Source: Deltaproteobacteria bacterium RIFOXYD12_FULL_56_24
GTDB taxonomy: Bacteria; Desulfobacterota; Desulfobulbia; Desulfobulbales; Desulfurivibrionaceae
Assembly: GCA_001799285.1 (NCBI GenBank)
Contig: MGTD01000064.1
Location: 40,662 to 104,661, forward strand
DNA length: 64,000 nt
Reading direction: 5' to 3'
This document shows positions 1 to 8,280 of this stretch, in pieces. The notes beneath the pieces are model-generated. The model worked only from the letters and a program-made list of their open reading frames with translations, was not told where the DNA came from and did not search any database. Numbering within the stretch: position 1 is the stretch's first letter; each line of letters starts with the position of its first letter. Position numbers and translations under genes: made by a program.

Positions 1-1671
1 GAGGTTATTGCCAGCCTCAATTTCCCGAAATCCATGCGCTGGGGCGCAGGCCGCACCAGCTTCGCCCGCCCGATCCAGTGGCTGTTGGCCGTCTATGGCG
101 GCAAGACCGTTTACTTCTCCCTGGACACCATCAACAGCGGCAACACCACCTGCGGCCACCGTTTCATGGCCAGAGGGCCTTTCCCGGCAACCTGTTTTAG
201 AGATTATGTCGAAATTCTGCGCACGGCCCAAGTCCTGGTGGATCCTGCGGAGCGACGCGCTGCGGTTATTGCCGAGATCAACAAGGCGGCCCAACAGGCG
301 GGCGGAACGATTCTCCAGGATGACGAGTTGGTAAACACGGTATGCAATCTGGTGGAGAAGCCTTTCGCCCTCTGCGGCATCTTTGAAGAACGTTTTCTCG
401 CCCTGCCCCGCGAGGTATTGATCACCTCCATGCGGGAGCATCAGAAATATTTTGCCGTTGTTGACTGCACTGGTAAACTCATGCCCCATTTCGTCGCGGT
501 GAACAACACGGAAACCAAGGACGCCAAGCTTGCCGCCGATGGCCACCAGCGGGTAATCCGGGCGCGGCTGGAGGATGCCTTTTTCTTCTTCAAGGAAGAC
601 CAGCGCCGCACCCTGAAGGATCGGGTCGAAGACCTCTCTGGCGTCATCTTCCAGAACAAGCTGGGGACCATGCTTGACAAGACCCGCCGCCTTACCAGCC
701 TTGCCGGTCTGCTGGCCAGAAAGCTTGCCCCGGAACATCTGGCCCAGACCGAACGGGGTGCCCTCCTTGCCAAGACCGATCTGCTCACCGACATGGTGGG
801 GGAGTTTCCCACCCTGCAAGGAGCGATCGGCCAGGATTACGCCCTGCTCAGCGGCGAAACACCTGAAGTTGCCACGGCCATCCGGGAACATTACCTGCCA
901 GTCAGAGCCGGAGGCCCGCTGCCCGCTTCAATCCCCGGCGCCTTGGTCGGCATGGCTGACCGGCTTGACTCCATCACCGGCTGCTTCGGCATCGGCCAGA
1001 TCCCCACCGGCACCACCGACCCCTTCGGTCTGCGTCGCCTCTCGCTGGGACTTCTTCATATCATCAACGCCATGGGCTTCAGCCTCTCGCTTACCGAGTT
1101 CGTGGATGAAGCTCTTTCCCTTTACGAAGACAGGCTGACGGTTCCCCGGGCCGAGACCCGTCGCAATGTACTCGAGTTCATCAAGGGCCGTTTTGGCAAT
1201 GATCTCGTCAGTCAGGGAATTCCTGCCGAAGCGGTGGATGCGGTCACCTCGGTCTCTTTCGACGATCCGCTTGACTGCAGGCGAAGAATCAACGCCCTGC
1301 TGGCCATCAGCAGCCAGGAATCCTTCACCATCCTGGCCGGGGCCTTCAAGCGGGTGATTAATATTATCAAAGATAACGGAGACACCAAGGTACAAGCGGC
1401 ACTGCTCAGCGAAAGTGCCGAACAAAAACTCCACGAGACATACCTGGCTGTCCGCCAGGAGGTGGCCCCCATGCTTGCAGCAGGCGATTACGAAAAAGCC
1501 CTGACCGTAATTCTCAAAATGAAGGAGTCGGTTGACACCTTTTTTGAAGAAGTCATGGTCATGGTGGAGGATGAGAGGGTGCGGGGCAACCGGTTGAATC
1601 TGCTGACCGCCATAGCCCACCTCTTCCTGCAGATCGGCGATTTCTCAAAGATGAACGCCGGCAATCAGTAA
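1..1671 (+). CDS. glyS: Glycyl-tRNA synthetase beta subunit (5' end outside window)
   Basis: Beta chain of the bacterial alpha2beta2 glycyl-tRNA synthetase, which charges tRNA-Gly in the cytoplasm. The reading frame is open from base 1, so the gene enters from the left; about 556 codons are present of the roughly 690 usual for the family. Visible family sequence includes RWGAGRTSFARPIQWLLA near the left edge and LPREVLITSMREHQKYFAV. The C-terminal DALR-like anticodon-binding part lies in about the last 100 codons, with a TAA stop. The alpha chain gene glyQ would be expected just upstream. The next gene, maf, is convergent, and no clear terminator is visible in the 90-base gap. Confidence 0.97.
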   Translation, partial: EVIASLNFPKSMRWGAGRTSFARPIQWLLAVYGGKTVYFSLDTINSGNTTCGHRFMARGPFPATCFRDYVEILRTAQVLVDPAERRAAVIAEINKAAQQAGGTILQDDELVNTVCNLVEKPFALCGIFEERFLALPREVLITSMREHQKYFAVVDCTGKLMPHFVAVNNTETKDAKLAADGHQRVIRARLEDAFFFFKEDQRRTLKDRVEDLSGVIFQNKLGTMLDKTRRLTSLAGLLARKLAPEHLAQTERGALLAKTDLLTDMVGEFPTLQGAIGQDYALLSGETPEVATAIREHYLPVRAGGPLPASIPGALVGMADRLDSITGCFGIGQIPTGTTDPFGLRRLSLGLLHIINAMGFSLSLTEFVDEALSLYEDRLTVPRAETRRNVLEFIKGRFGNDLVSQGIPAEAVDAVTSVSFDDPLDCRRRINALLAISSQESFTILAGAFKRVINIIKDNGDTKVQAALLSESAEQKLHETYLAVRQEVAPMLAAGDYEKALTVILKMKESVDTFFEEVMVMVEDERVRGNRLNLLTAIAHLFLQIGDFSKMNAGNQ

Positions 1672-1765
1672 GCTGGACTTGGGGCGAGTTCACCGGCCTG
1701 ACCTCCAACCAAGAAAGGGGCACGAGGAACAGGCCCTGTACCAGCCATGACGGGAAGGGCCAAAC

Positions 1766-2365
1766 TCATAAACCGTCCAGCAGCGCAATTACCTTGTGGT
1801 GCAATAACGCTTCCAGAACCTCGGTCATGGGCAATCCCACCACATTGGTATAGGAACCGCTTATTTCCGGGACCAGAAAACAGCCCTTCCCTTGAATCCC
1901 GTAAGCTCCCGCCTTGTCCAGGGGTTCGCCGGTGCGCACGTAAGCCCGGCATAACTCCGGGGTGAGCGCCAGGAACCGGACTCTGGTACAGACGGTTTTC
2001 GTAGCCAGCTCGCCTGTTGCCTGCCGGCAAAGGGCAAATCCGGTCCACACCTCATGCCAGCGGCCGGAAAGGCGCATGAGCATGACGCAGGCCTCCGCTG
2101 CATCGCTCGGCTTGCCGAGAATTTCATCGTCCAGCACCACTGCGGTATCGGCGGCCAGCACCCAGGCGCCAGGCTCTGCAACCGCCCGGGCCTTTTCCCG
2201 GGCCAAACGCGCGACAAAATCGGCAGGCTGTTCGCCGGACTGCGGGGTTTCATCGATATCCATCACCCGGACCTCAAAAATAAGACCCACCTCGGCAAGA
2301 AAATCACGCCGCCGGGGCGAGCCCGAGGCGAGGATCAGCCGCTCCTGGGTGCGGAAGGCTTCCAT
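1766..2365 (-). CDS. maf: Maf-family nucleoside triphosphate pyrophosphatase
   Basis: House-cleaning pyrophosphatase of the Maf/HAM1-like fold that hydrolyses non-canonical or methylated NTPs to NMPs. The sequence carries the family start LILASGSPRRRDFL and the catalytic-loop motif AADTAVV, and is about 199 aa, the usual size. I chose the ATG at 2365 because GAGAG sits just before it and it begins 10 bases after the stop of the upstream reductase gene; a GTG at 2398 in the same frame would overlap that gene. It is probably co-transcribed with the reductase. Substrate preference (dTTP/UTP versus m7GTP type) cannot be read from the sequence by eye. Confidence 0.93.
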   Translation of the reverse strand: MEAFRTQERLILASGSPRRRDFLAEVGLIFEVRVMDIDETPQSGEQPADFVARLAREKARAVAEPGAWVLAADTAVVLDDEILGKPSDAAEACVMLMRLSGRWHEVWTGFALCRQATGELATKTVCTRVRFLALTPELCRAYVRTGEPLDKAGAYGIQGKGCFLVPEISGSYTNVVGLPMTEVLEALLHHKVIALLDGL

Positions 2366-2375
2366 GGACTCTCGC

Positions 2376-3128
2376 TCAGGCCCTGATGGAGTAGCCACCG
2401 TCCACGACGATGGTCTGCCCCTGGATCATGGCGGCCAGATCGCTGCAAAGAAACAGGGCGACATCCGCCACATCCTCTGGGGTGGTAAGCCGCCCCATGG
2501 GGGTGCGTTTCAGGGCGCCATCGAGGATCTGCTCCCGGTTGGGAAATTTCTTCAGGGCCTCGGTATCCACGGCGCCGGCGCTGATGGTATTGACATTGAT
2601 CCCCATCGGCCCCAACTCCACGGCGAGATGGCGGACCAGCGACTCAAGCGCCGCCTTGGAAGCGCCCACCGCCGTGTAATTTTCCACGGCCCGCACCGCC
2701 CCCATGCTGGAAACCGCCATGATCCTGGCGCCCTTGCTCATGAGCGGCACGGCCTGCTGGGTGAGAGAAAGCAGAGCCCGGGCGTTGATCTCCATGGCCC
2801 AGTTCCAATGCCGGCTGCTCAGCTCAAGCGCCGGCTTAAGAACGCCGGACGCCGCGTTGCTGATAAGAAAGTCAAGATGGCCGAATTCGCTCTTGATAAG
2901 GGCGAACATGGCCTGCAAATCCTCGTCATTGGCCACGTTGGCCTTGACCACCAGACAACGGGCCCCTTTCCCCTCGATGAGACGGGCGGAGGCTTCTGCA
3001 TCCTGCCTGTGGCGCACATAGTTCACCACCAGATCAACCCCGTTTTCCGCCAGCCGCAAGGCAATTGCCTTGCCGATTCCCCGGGAACTTCCGGTTACCA
3101 AGCCCACTTTTCCCCGTAGATTGTACAT
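2376..3128 (-). CDS. fabL: FabL-type enoyl-ACP reductase (SDR family)
   Basis: 250-aa short-chain dehydrogenase/reductase. The N-terminal Rossmann motif TGSSRGIG (residues 12-19) binds NAD(P)H. The catalytic pair is Y151 and K158 in YTAVGASK, a Tyr-x6-Lys spacing typical of enoyl-ACP reductases rather than the Tyr-x3-Lys of FabG-type ketoreductases. NAASGVLKP, ENYTAVGASKAALESL and ALKKFPNRE closely match what I recall of Bacillus FabL (enoyl-ACP reductase III). The likely role is the last reduction of the fatty-acid elongation cycle. The gene precedes maf and is divergent from the flagellar operon. A generic SDR oxidoreductase label is possible, but the Tyr-x6-Lys spacing argues for FabL. Confidence 0.82.
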   Translation of the reverse strand: MYNLRGKVGLVTGSSRGIGKAIALRLAENGVDLVVNYVRHRQDAEASARLIEGKGARCLVVKANVANDEDLQAMFALIKSEFGHLDFLISNAASGVLKPALELSSRHWNWAMEINARALLSLTQQAVPLMSKGARIMAVSSMGAVRAVENYTAVGASKAALESLVRHLAVELGPMGINVNTISAGAVDTEALKKFPNREQILDGALKRTPMGRLTTPEDVADVALFLCSDLAAMIQGQTIVVDGGYSIRA

Positions 3129-3202
3129 AACCCCTGCTCCTCTCCGTACTGCCCCGCAAAGGGCTTATCATTATCAATTTGCTGCCCACGATAAAATTTT
3201 AA

Positions 3203-3231
3203 GGCCGGAAAGTAAAGAATACTTTCCGGCC
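3203..3231. repeat. Perfect 12-bp inverted repeat upstream of the reductase gene
   Basis: GGCCGGAAAGTA (3203-3214) and TACTTTCCGGCC (3220-3231) form a perfect stem with a 5-base loop. It lies about 75 bases upstream of the fabL-like start, in the 424-base divergent gap 3129-3552. Read on the minus strand it is followed by TTAAAATTTTAT, a poor U-tract, so it could be an attenuator or operator as well as a stray terminator. Apart from this and the sigma-54 type promoter at 3468, the gap is AT-rich and shows no gene. Confidence 0.7.
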
Positions 3232-3467
3232 GCATCCGGATCCGGCTTTTTTTGCTTCATTCGGCCAAACCATTTTTGAGGCACCCATTATGCATTTTTG
3301 ATCAATCTTCGCTGTTTTTTTGACGATTCATCTGCTTGAAGTCAAAATTATGACAAAAGATTTCCGGATTATCCCTGCAAAAAAAGACCGCCTTACCGGG
3401 ATATTTCCCAGAAATACATTGAATTACCGATAATTTACATATACTGTTACACTCAGCAAAAATCGTA

Positions 3468-3484
3468 CGGCACAATGCTTGCTT
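3468..3484 (+). promoter_or_regulatory. Sigma-54 (-24/-12) promoter of the flagellar operon
   Basis: CGGCACAATGCTTGCTT matches the RpoN consensus TGGCAC-N5-TTGCW except at the first base, with GG at 3469-3470 and GC at 3481-3482 in the required 10-base spacing. It lies about 70 bases upstream of fliL and points into the operon. Sigma-54 control with a FleQ/FlrC-type activator is common for middle flagellar genes in proteobacteria; no such activator is in this window. Confidence 0.75.
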
Positions 3485-3552
3485 TACACCTGAACTTAAA
3501 GAAAGGGCTCCAGAATTCTCCGAGCTTCATTTTTCCTTGAGGAGACCAGACC

Positions 3553-4056
3553 ATGGCAGCAGAGAAAGACCCACAGGCAAAAGAGCAGGTTCCTGAAAAG
3601 AAATCCAAGATGCTTCTTTTCATCATCCTTGGCGTAGGCATTCTCGTCTTAGGCGGCGGAGGTTTTTTCGCCTATAAGACCTTTCTCGCCCCCAAACCTG
3701 CGGCGGAAGAGGCGGCCGGCCATGAAGAGACAAAGAAAGAATCTGCATCGGTAATCGGAGAGATGCTGGTCATGGAACCCTTTGTCGTCAACCTTGCAGA
3801 CCCTAAAGGCAAACGCTACCTAAAGGTCAAAATTGAACTGGAACTTGAAAACAAGGAAGCCGTGGACAAGGCCACGAAAGCGTCACCCAAGCTGCGCGAC
3901 ATGGTCATCATGATGCTCACCAGCCTTGACTTTGAAGAAGTCATGACCCCGGAGGGCAAGATCAGGGTCCGCGATGAACTGATGGAACGTTTCAACGAGA
4001 TCATGCGACCAGATCATATCAAAAATATTTATTTTACGGAATTTGTCGTGCAGTAG
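3553..4056 (+). CDS. fliL: Flagellar basal body-associated protein FliL
   Basis: 167-aa single-pass inner-membrane protein that sits round the stator at the flagellar base and supports motor function. A short charged cytoplasmic tail is followed by one membrane helix (about residues 21-42, LLFIILGVGILVLGGGGFF). The periplasmic FliL domain ends in MERFNEIMRPDHIKNIYFTE, the typical C-terminus. It is the first gene of the flagellar operon, with TTGAGGAGA ahead of the ATG and a sigma-54 type promoter about 70 bases upstream. A second FliL-like protein is encoded at 15791. Confidence 0.95.
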   Translation: MAAEKDPQAKEQVPEKKSKMLLFIILGVGILVLGGGGFFAYKTFLAPKPAAEEAAGHEETKKESASVIGEMLVMEPFVVNLADPKGKRYLKVKIELELENKEAVDKATKASPKLRDMVIMMLTSLDFEEVMTPEGKIRVRDELMERFNEIMRPDHIKNIYFTEFVVQ

Positions 4057-4123
4057 CTTCTTGGCCCTTGCACGCCAATGCGAAGCCGTTATTAAAAAAG
4101 CCCACAAAACCTAGTAGAAGACC

Positions 4124-5113
4124 ATGGAACAAATTCTCAGCCAGGACGAGGTTGATGCGCTACTAAAGGGAATTTCCGGCGGCGAGATCGAAGAGCCGGA
4201 AGAACCCCTTGACGCTGAAGCCTTGGGCTATCAGACCTACGACTTCACCAGACAGGAAAGGATCGTCCAGGTCAAGATGCCGGCCATGGAGGTTATTTCC
4301 GATGCTTTCATGCGGGCGGTTCGCACCTCGCTTTCCAACACCCTGCGCCGGATTATCGACCTTACTTCCGCCCCCCTCGAACTTGAACGTTTCGGGGCCT
4401 TTGTCCGCACCCTGCCTGTGCCGAGCAGCCTGCAGATCTTCCGAATGGCGCCCTTTCGGGGCAACGCTCTGATCGTCCTTGAACCAAAACTGGTCTTTAC
4501 CATGGTGGAAAATTTCCTGGGCGGCACCGGCACCAGAAACGTCCGCATTGAGGGCCGCGATTTCACCGCTATCGAACAGCGGCTTATCCGGCGGGTGGTG
4601 AATCTTCTGCTCGGCGATCTGGAAAAGGCCTGGCATTCCCTGCAGCCCCTCAATGTCCAATACATCAGGAGCGAGATCAATCCGCAGTTCGCCAAGATCT
4701 GCCAGCCGGAAGACGTGGTGATCATCAACCGGTACGATGTGGACATGGACCGGGCCGTTGGCAGCATCACGGTCTGCATTCCCATGAGCAACCTGGAGTC
4801 GGTCAAGGGTAAACTGTTGACCACCTATCAACGAGAGCAAAGCGACGAAGACATCAACATCAAACGAATTCTCTCCGAAAACATCAAGAACATCCCGGTG
4901 GACTTTGTGGTGGAACTGGGCCGCGCCACTATTTCCGCAGGCGAGGTCATGGAACTGGTGGTCGGCGACATTATCCAGCTGGAGCGCCGCACCGACGATC
5001 CCCTGCCGGTCTTTGTCGCCGGGGAACGAAAATACATGGGAACCCCGGGCGTGCATCGCGGCAACAATGCGTTACTCATCCAGAAAAAAGTTCTTGACCC
5101 GAACAGAGAATAA
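4124..5113 (+). CDS. fliM: Flagellar motor switch protein FliM
   Basis: 329-aa C-ring protein that binds phospho-CheY and sets rotation direction. The N-terminal CheY-P binding peptide is present as LSQDEVDALLKGI (residues 5-17). The middle CheC-like domain and the C-terminal SpoA domain (ending around LVVGDIIQLERRTDDPLPVFV) complete the usual layout and length. It lies between fliL and fliN, so all three C-ring/stator-side genes are co-transcribed. Nothing is missing or truncated. Confidence 0.97.
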   Translation: MEQILSQDEVDALLKGISGGEIEEPEEPLDAEALGYQTYDFTRQERIVQVKMPAMEVISDAFMRAVRTSLSNTLRRIIDLTSAPLELERFGAFVRTLPVPSSLQIFRMAPFRGNALIVLEPKLVFTMVENFLGGTGTRNVRIEGRDFTAIEQRLIRRVVNLLLGDLEKAWHSLQPLNVQYIRSEINPQFAKICQPEDVVIINRYDVDMDRAVGSITVCIPMSNLESVKGKLLTTYQREQSDEDINIKRILSENIKNIPVDFVVELGRATISAGEVMELVVGDIIQLERRTDDPLPVFVAGERKYMGTPGVHRGNNALLIQKKVLDPNRE

Positions 5114-5172
5114 GACTCAAGCCTCACTTTGACCATTGAGCAGAGAAGATCACCTGAAAAAGGAGAAAAAAC

Positions 5173-5592
5173 ATGGCTGACGACCCGTTGAATGCCACCG
5201 GCACTAAGGCCGAGACAGATGGAGCCGGTGATGACTGGGCTGCCGCCTTGAACGAACAGGAAGGCTCCGAAAGGGCTCAGGCCCCTGCCTTTGCCGAATT
5301 GGGCACTACCGCGACCACCGCCCCGGCCGGCAGCCAGAACCTCGACTTTTTGCTGGATATCCCTTTGGAAGTCACCGTGGAACTGGGGAGAACCAGCATG
5401 ATCATCAACAAAATGCTGCAACTAACCCAAGGGTCGGTGGTCGAGCTCGACAAAGCAGCCGGAGAATCGGTGGAAATCTTTGTCAACGACAAGCTGCTGG
5501 GCAAAGGCGAAGTGATCGTGATCAACGAGCGATTCGGGGTGCGGATAACCGAGATTATCAGCCAGGCCGATCGGGTCAAAAATATCGCCTGA
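5173..5592 (+). CDS. fliN: Flagellar motor switch protein FliN
   Basis: 139-aa C-ring component with a SpoA domain in the C-terminal half (LDIPLEVTVELGRTSM to about residue 135) and an acidic flexible N-terminus containing DDWAAAL. It forms the bottom of the C-ring and docks the FliH-FliI export complex. The start is supported by AAAAGGAGA just upstream. A similar acidic motif containing DW appears in the second FliL-like protein at 15791. The gene is followed by a 265-base gap holding an inverted-repeat element before fliO. Confidence 0.96.
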   Translation: MADDPLNATGTKAETDGAGDDWAAALNEQEGSERAQAPAFAELGTTATTAPAGSQNLDFLLDIPLEVTVELGRTSMIINKMLQLTQGSVVELDKAAGESVEIFVNDKLLGKGEVIVINERFGVRITEIISQADRVKNIA

Positions 5593-5654
5593 GCAAGAAA
5601 AGCCTGGCGTAACTACCAGCTCAAGGCCGGGAACGAACAAAAACAACCAAAACC

Positions 5655-5814
5655 GTAACTATCCAGCAGTGGTGTGCACCCAAAGGGCATAAGTCTCGTT
5701 TGGGCAGGCAAACTGCCCAACTCAGCTATAGCTGCTAGGCAGAAAAGCCGGCGAAGTGTTGGTGCCCATGAGCAGGCTGACAACAACGCAGATGCGGTGC
5801 TGCTGGATAGTTAC
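5655..5814. repeat. R2 element copy 1: 160-bp element with 15-bp terminal inverted repeats
   Basis: GTAACTATCCAGCAG (5655-5669) and its exact reverse complement (5800-5814) bound a 160-base non-coding stretch between fliN and fliO. Inside are a perfect 8-bp hairpin, TTGGGCAG/CTGCCCAA (5700-5720), and the palindrome CAGCTATAGCTG (5723-5734). The right 45 bases match the right end of the element at 15566-15778 at roughly 80 percent with one 3-base indel. It looks like a miniature inverted-repeat element and carries no convincing reading frame. Confidence 0.75.
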
Positions 5815-5857
5815 AGCCTGGCCAACATTTATCGGCCAGAACGTGGACGGAACCATT

Positions 5858-6439
5858 ATGAAGATCCGGCAACCATCATCCACACCAGGCCTGTTCCGAA
5901 GGAAAATACTGCCCTCCTTATGGGCAAGTCTGACTTATCACCTTTTTTGCCCGTTGCTGCTTGCCGCCGAACAGCTCGGCGGCGTAATCGGCGAGACACC
6001 CCCCTCTGTGCTTCCCGCCGCCGGCCTAACCGGCAATCAGGAATCCATTTCCCTGACCTTTGCCATCTTCAAAACCCTTGGCTCTCTCGTCATTGTCATA
6101 GGCCTCATGCTCCTGCTGCTGTTCTGGATCAGGAAAATGGGTCTGGTCAGGGTCGGTTCCAGACCGGAAGGCCTCATCACCGTCATTGACAGCCAGATGC
6201 TGGCTCCCAAAAAACAGGTGAGCGTCCTGGAGGTCGCGGGTACTTATCTGGTGGTCGGACTCACCGAGCAGCGGATCACCCTGCTCGCCACCCTTGCCCC
6301 CAATGAACGCCTGGCGAACGCCACAAATTCCCGGAAAACCTTCACCCCCCTGCCGGCCTCTTTTGCCTCCCTGCTCAACAAGGCGACTCAAGGCATCTCC
6401 GGCGTGAAGCAAAAAAAGGATCCTGTCCATGCGGAATAA
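5858..6439 (+). CDS. fliO: Flagellar export apparatus protein FliO
   Basis: About 193 aa. FliO is a small membrane protein that helps assemble the FliP ring of the flagellar type III export gate. The N-terminal 40 residues resemble a signal sequence (hydrophobic stretch ending CPLLLAAE). A second membrane helix follows at about 66-90 (LGSLVIVIGLMLLLLFWIRKMG), then the conserved cytoplasmic segment IDSQMLAPKKQVSVLEVAG...LVVGLTEQRITLL. The ATG at 5858 follows GGACGG and lies beyond the R2 element; an earlier in-frame ATG at 5756 would fall inside that element. A short inverted repeat, CTGGCC/GGCCAG (5818-5839), lies just before the start. The 3' end overlaps fliP. Confidence 0.88.
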   Translation: MKIRQPSSTPGLFRRKILPSLWASLTYHLFCPLLLAAEQLGGVIGETPPSVLPAAGLTGNQESISLTFAIFKTLGSLVIVIGLMLLLLFWIRKMGLVRVGSRPEGLITVIDSQMLAPKKQVSVLEVAGTYLVVGLTEQRITLLATLAPNERLANATNSRKTFTPLPASFASLLNKATQGISGVKQKKDPVHAE

Positions 6440-7196
6440 AACTTTGCCATCCTGGCCCACCATTATCCTCGGTCTATTCGCCGGATTCATCCTCTGCCCC
6501 GACTTCGCCAACGCCGTAACCCTCCCCACCCTGCAAATCGGCCTGGGTGAGACCCAGAATCCCAAGCAGGTTTCCGTCCTCATCGAAATCCTGCTCCTGT
6601 TCACGGTACTTTCCATGGCTCCGGCCATCCTGCTGATGATGACCTCTTTCACCAGACTGGTGATAACCTTTTCTTTTCTGCGCCAAGCCCTGGGCACCCA
6701 ACAGGTCCCGCCGACCCAGGTTCTGGTCGGACTGGCTCTCTTCCTCACGGTCTTCATCATGACCCCGGTTTTCAATCAGGTAAACACCACCGCCATCAAG
6801 CCATACATGACCGAGCAGATCAACGCGGAACAGGCCCTGGCGGAGGCGGCAAAACCGGTGCGCGCCTTCATGTTCAAACAAACCCGGGAAAAAGACCTGG
6901 AACTCTTCCTTTCCCTGGCCAAGACCCCAAAACCGAAAAACAAGGATGAAGTATCCACCGCCGTGCTCATCCCCTCCTTCATGATCAGCGAACTCAAGAC
7001 CGCCTTCACCATCGGCTTTGTCCTCTTCCTGCCCTTTCTGATCATCGACATGGTGGTGGCCAGCATCCTGCTCTCCATGGGCATGATGATGCTGCCCCCG
7101 GTCATGGTCTCCCTGCCCTTCAAGCTCCTGCTATTCGTGCTGGTGGATGGCTGGTACCTGATCGTGGGCTCAATGGTAAAAAGTTTCGGGGTATAA
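6429..7196 (+). CDS. fliP: Flagellar export gate protein FliP
   Basis: 255-aa membrane protein; five FliP subunits form the core of the export gate with FliQ and FliR. It begins with a cleavable signal peptide (MRNKTLPSWPTIILGLFAGF, ending near ANA). The family signature region MAPAILLMMTSFTRLVITFS and LVVDGWYLIVGS-type C-terminus (here LVDGWYLIVGSM) are present. The start overlaps the 3' end of fliO by 11 bases. Length and order are standard. Confidence 0.97.
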   Translation: MRNKTLPSWPTIILGLFAGFILCPDFANAVTLPTLQIGLGETQNPKQVSVLIEILLLFTVLSMAPAILLMMTSFTRLVITFSFLRQALGTQQVPPTQVLVGLALFLTVFIMTPVFNQVNTTAIKPYMTEQINAEQALAEAAKPVRAFMFKQTREKDLELFLSLAKTPKPKNKDEVSTAVLIPSFMISELKTAFTIGFVLFLPFLIIDMVVASILLSMGMMMLPPVMVSLPFKLLLFVLVDGWYLIVGSMVKSFGV

Positions 7197-7198
7197 CC

Positions 7199-7468
7199 AT
7201 GACTCCCGCCCAAGCCATCACCCTGACCCAGAACGCTGTTACTTTGACCATGATTGTCTCCGCGCCGGTGCTGTTGGTGGCCATGGTAGTCGGCCTGATA
7301 ATTTCGCTGTTCCAGGCGATCACCCAGATCCAGGAGATGACCCTGACCTTTGTTCCCAAGATCGTGGCCGTCATGCTGACCCTCCTGTTCCTCTCTTCCT
7401 GGATGATTGCCAAGCTGATGGATTACACCCACAACCTGATCGTCAGCATTCCCAACATCATCCACTGA
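7199..7468 (+). CDS. fliQ: Flagellar export gate protein FliQ
   Basis: 89-aa protein with two membrane helices (about residues 16-38 and 52-75), the standard FliQ size and topology. The family pattern is visible as VVGLIISLFQAITQIQEMTLTF-like sequence in the middle. Four FliQ subunits wrap the FliP-FliR core of the type III export gate. The gene begins three bases after the fliP stop and is followed by fliR, so the three gate genes are translated in series. Confidence 0.96.
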   Translation: MTPAQAITLTQNAVTLTMIVSAPVLLVAMVVGLIISLFQAITQIQEMTLTFVPKIVAVMLTLLFLSSWMIAKLMDYTHNLIVSIPNIIH

Positions 7469-7485
7469 CGGAGACTATTGCCACC

Positions 7486-8277
7486 ATGCCCGAAGCCGCG
7501 CTCCTGAACTGGACTCTGACGCAGATCCTGGCCCTGGTCATTATCCTGACCAGGGTGGCGCCGCTACTGTTTTTCATGCCGGTCCTCGGCTCGGCCAGCG
7601 TGCCGGCCCAAGTCAAGATCCTGCTAGCCCTGATGACCGCCCTGGTTCTGGTACCGGTGGTTCAGGTTAATCCGGGGCTGATAGGCGGACCACCCCTCGG
7701 CTTTGTCGTGCTTGTCCTCACCGAGATTCTGTTGGGCGCAACCCTGGCTGTTTTTGCCCGCTGCGTCTTTGCCGCCACAGAAATTGCCGGACAGATGGTC
7801 GGCGTCCAGATGGGCATGGGCATGGCCGGCGTTATGGATCCCCAGTTCGGTACCCAGGTTTCGCTGGTGGGCATGCTCTGGAATATCACCGCCATCCTGA
7901 TTTTTTTAGGCATGAACGGCCACCATATGTTTTTTTCCACCCTGGTGGAGAGCTTCGAGTGGCTGAAGCCCGGCGAGGTTACCCTGACCAAGGCCACCTT
8001 CGAGGGGTTGATGCAGGGGGCTTCCCATATGTTCGTCCTGGCCGTCAAGATCATGGCCCCTGCGGGAGCCGCCCTGTTTTTTTCCCATGTGGCCATGGGC
8101 ATCGTCGCCAAAACCGTTCCCCAGATCCCGATCATGATTGTCGGCCTGCCGATAAACCTTGCCGTCGGCCTGATTTTTGCCGGTTTGTCCCTGTCGTACC
8201 TCTTGCCGCTGATGGTCACTAATTTTGAAATGCTGGCCAGGCTCCTGCCCAAGCTGGCCATGGGCATGGGGGGCTGA
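7486..8277 (+). CDS. fliR: Flagellar export gate protein FliR
   Basis: 263-aa multi-spanning membrane protein, the single-copy partner of FliP in the export gate core. Several hydrophobic helices, the central GQMVGVQMGMGMAGVMDPQ segment and a C-terminal GLSLSYLLPLM helix are typical of the family. It starts 17 bases after fliQ and ends three bases before flhB. Length is normal and no frame break is seen. Confidence 0.96.
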   Translation: MPEAALLNWTLTQILALVIILTRVAPLLFFMPVLGSASVPAQVKILLALMTALVLVPVVQVNPGLIGGPPLGFVVLVLTEILLGATLAVFARCVFAATEIAGQMVGVQMGMGMAGVMDPQFGTQVSLVGMLWNITAILIFLGMNGHHMFFSTLVESFEWLKPGEVTLTKATFEGLMQGASHMFVLAVKIMAPAGAALFFSHVAMGIVAKTVPQIPIMIVGLPINLAVGLIFAGLSLSYLLPLMVTNFEMLARLLPKLAMGMGG

Positions 8278-8280
8278 AAA

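Noticed and set aside
1962..3119. 385-codon open frame on the plus strand
   Set aside because: Antisense shadow of maf and the FabL-like gene, which have clear family motifs.
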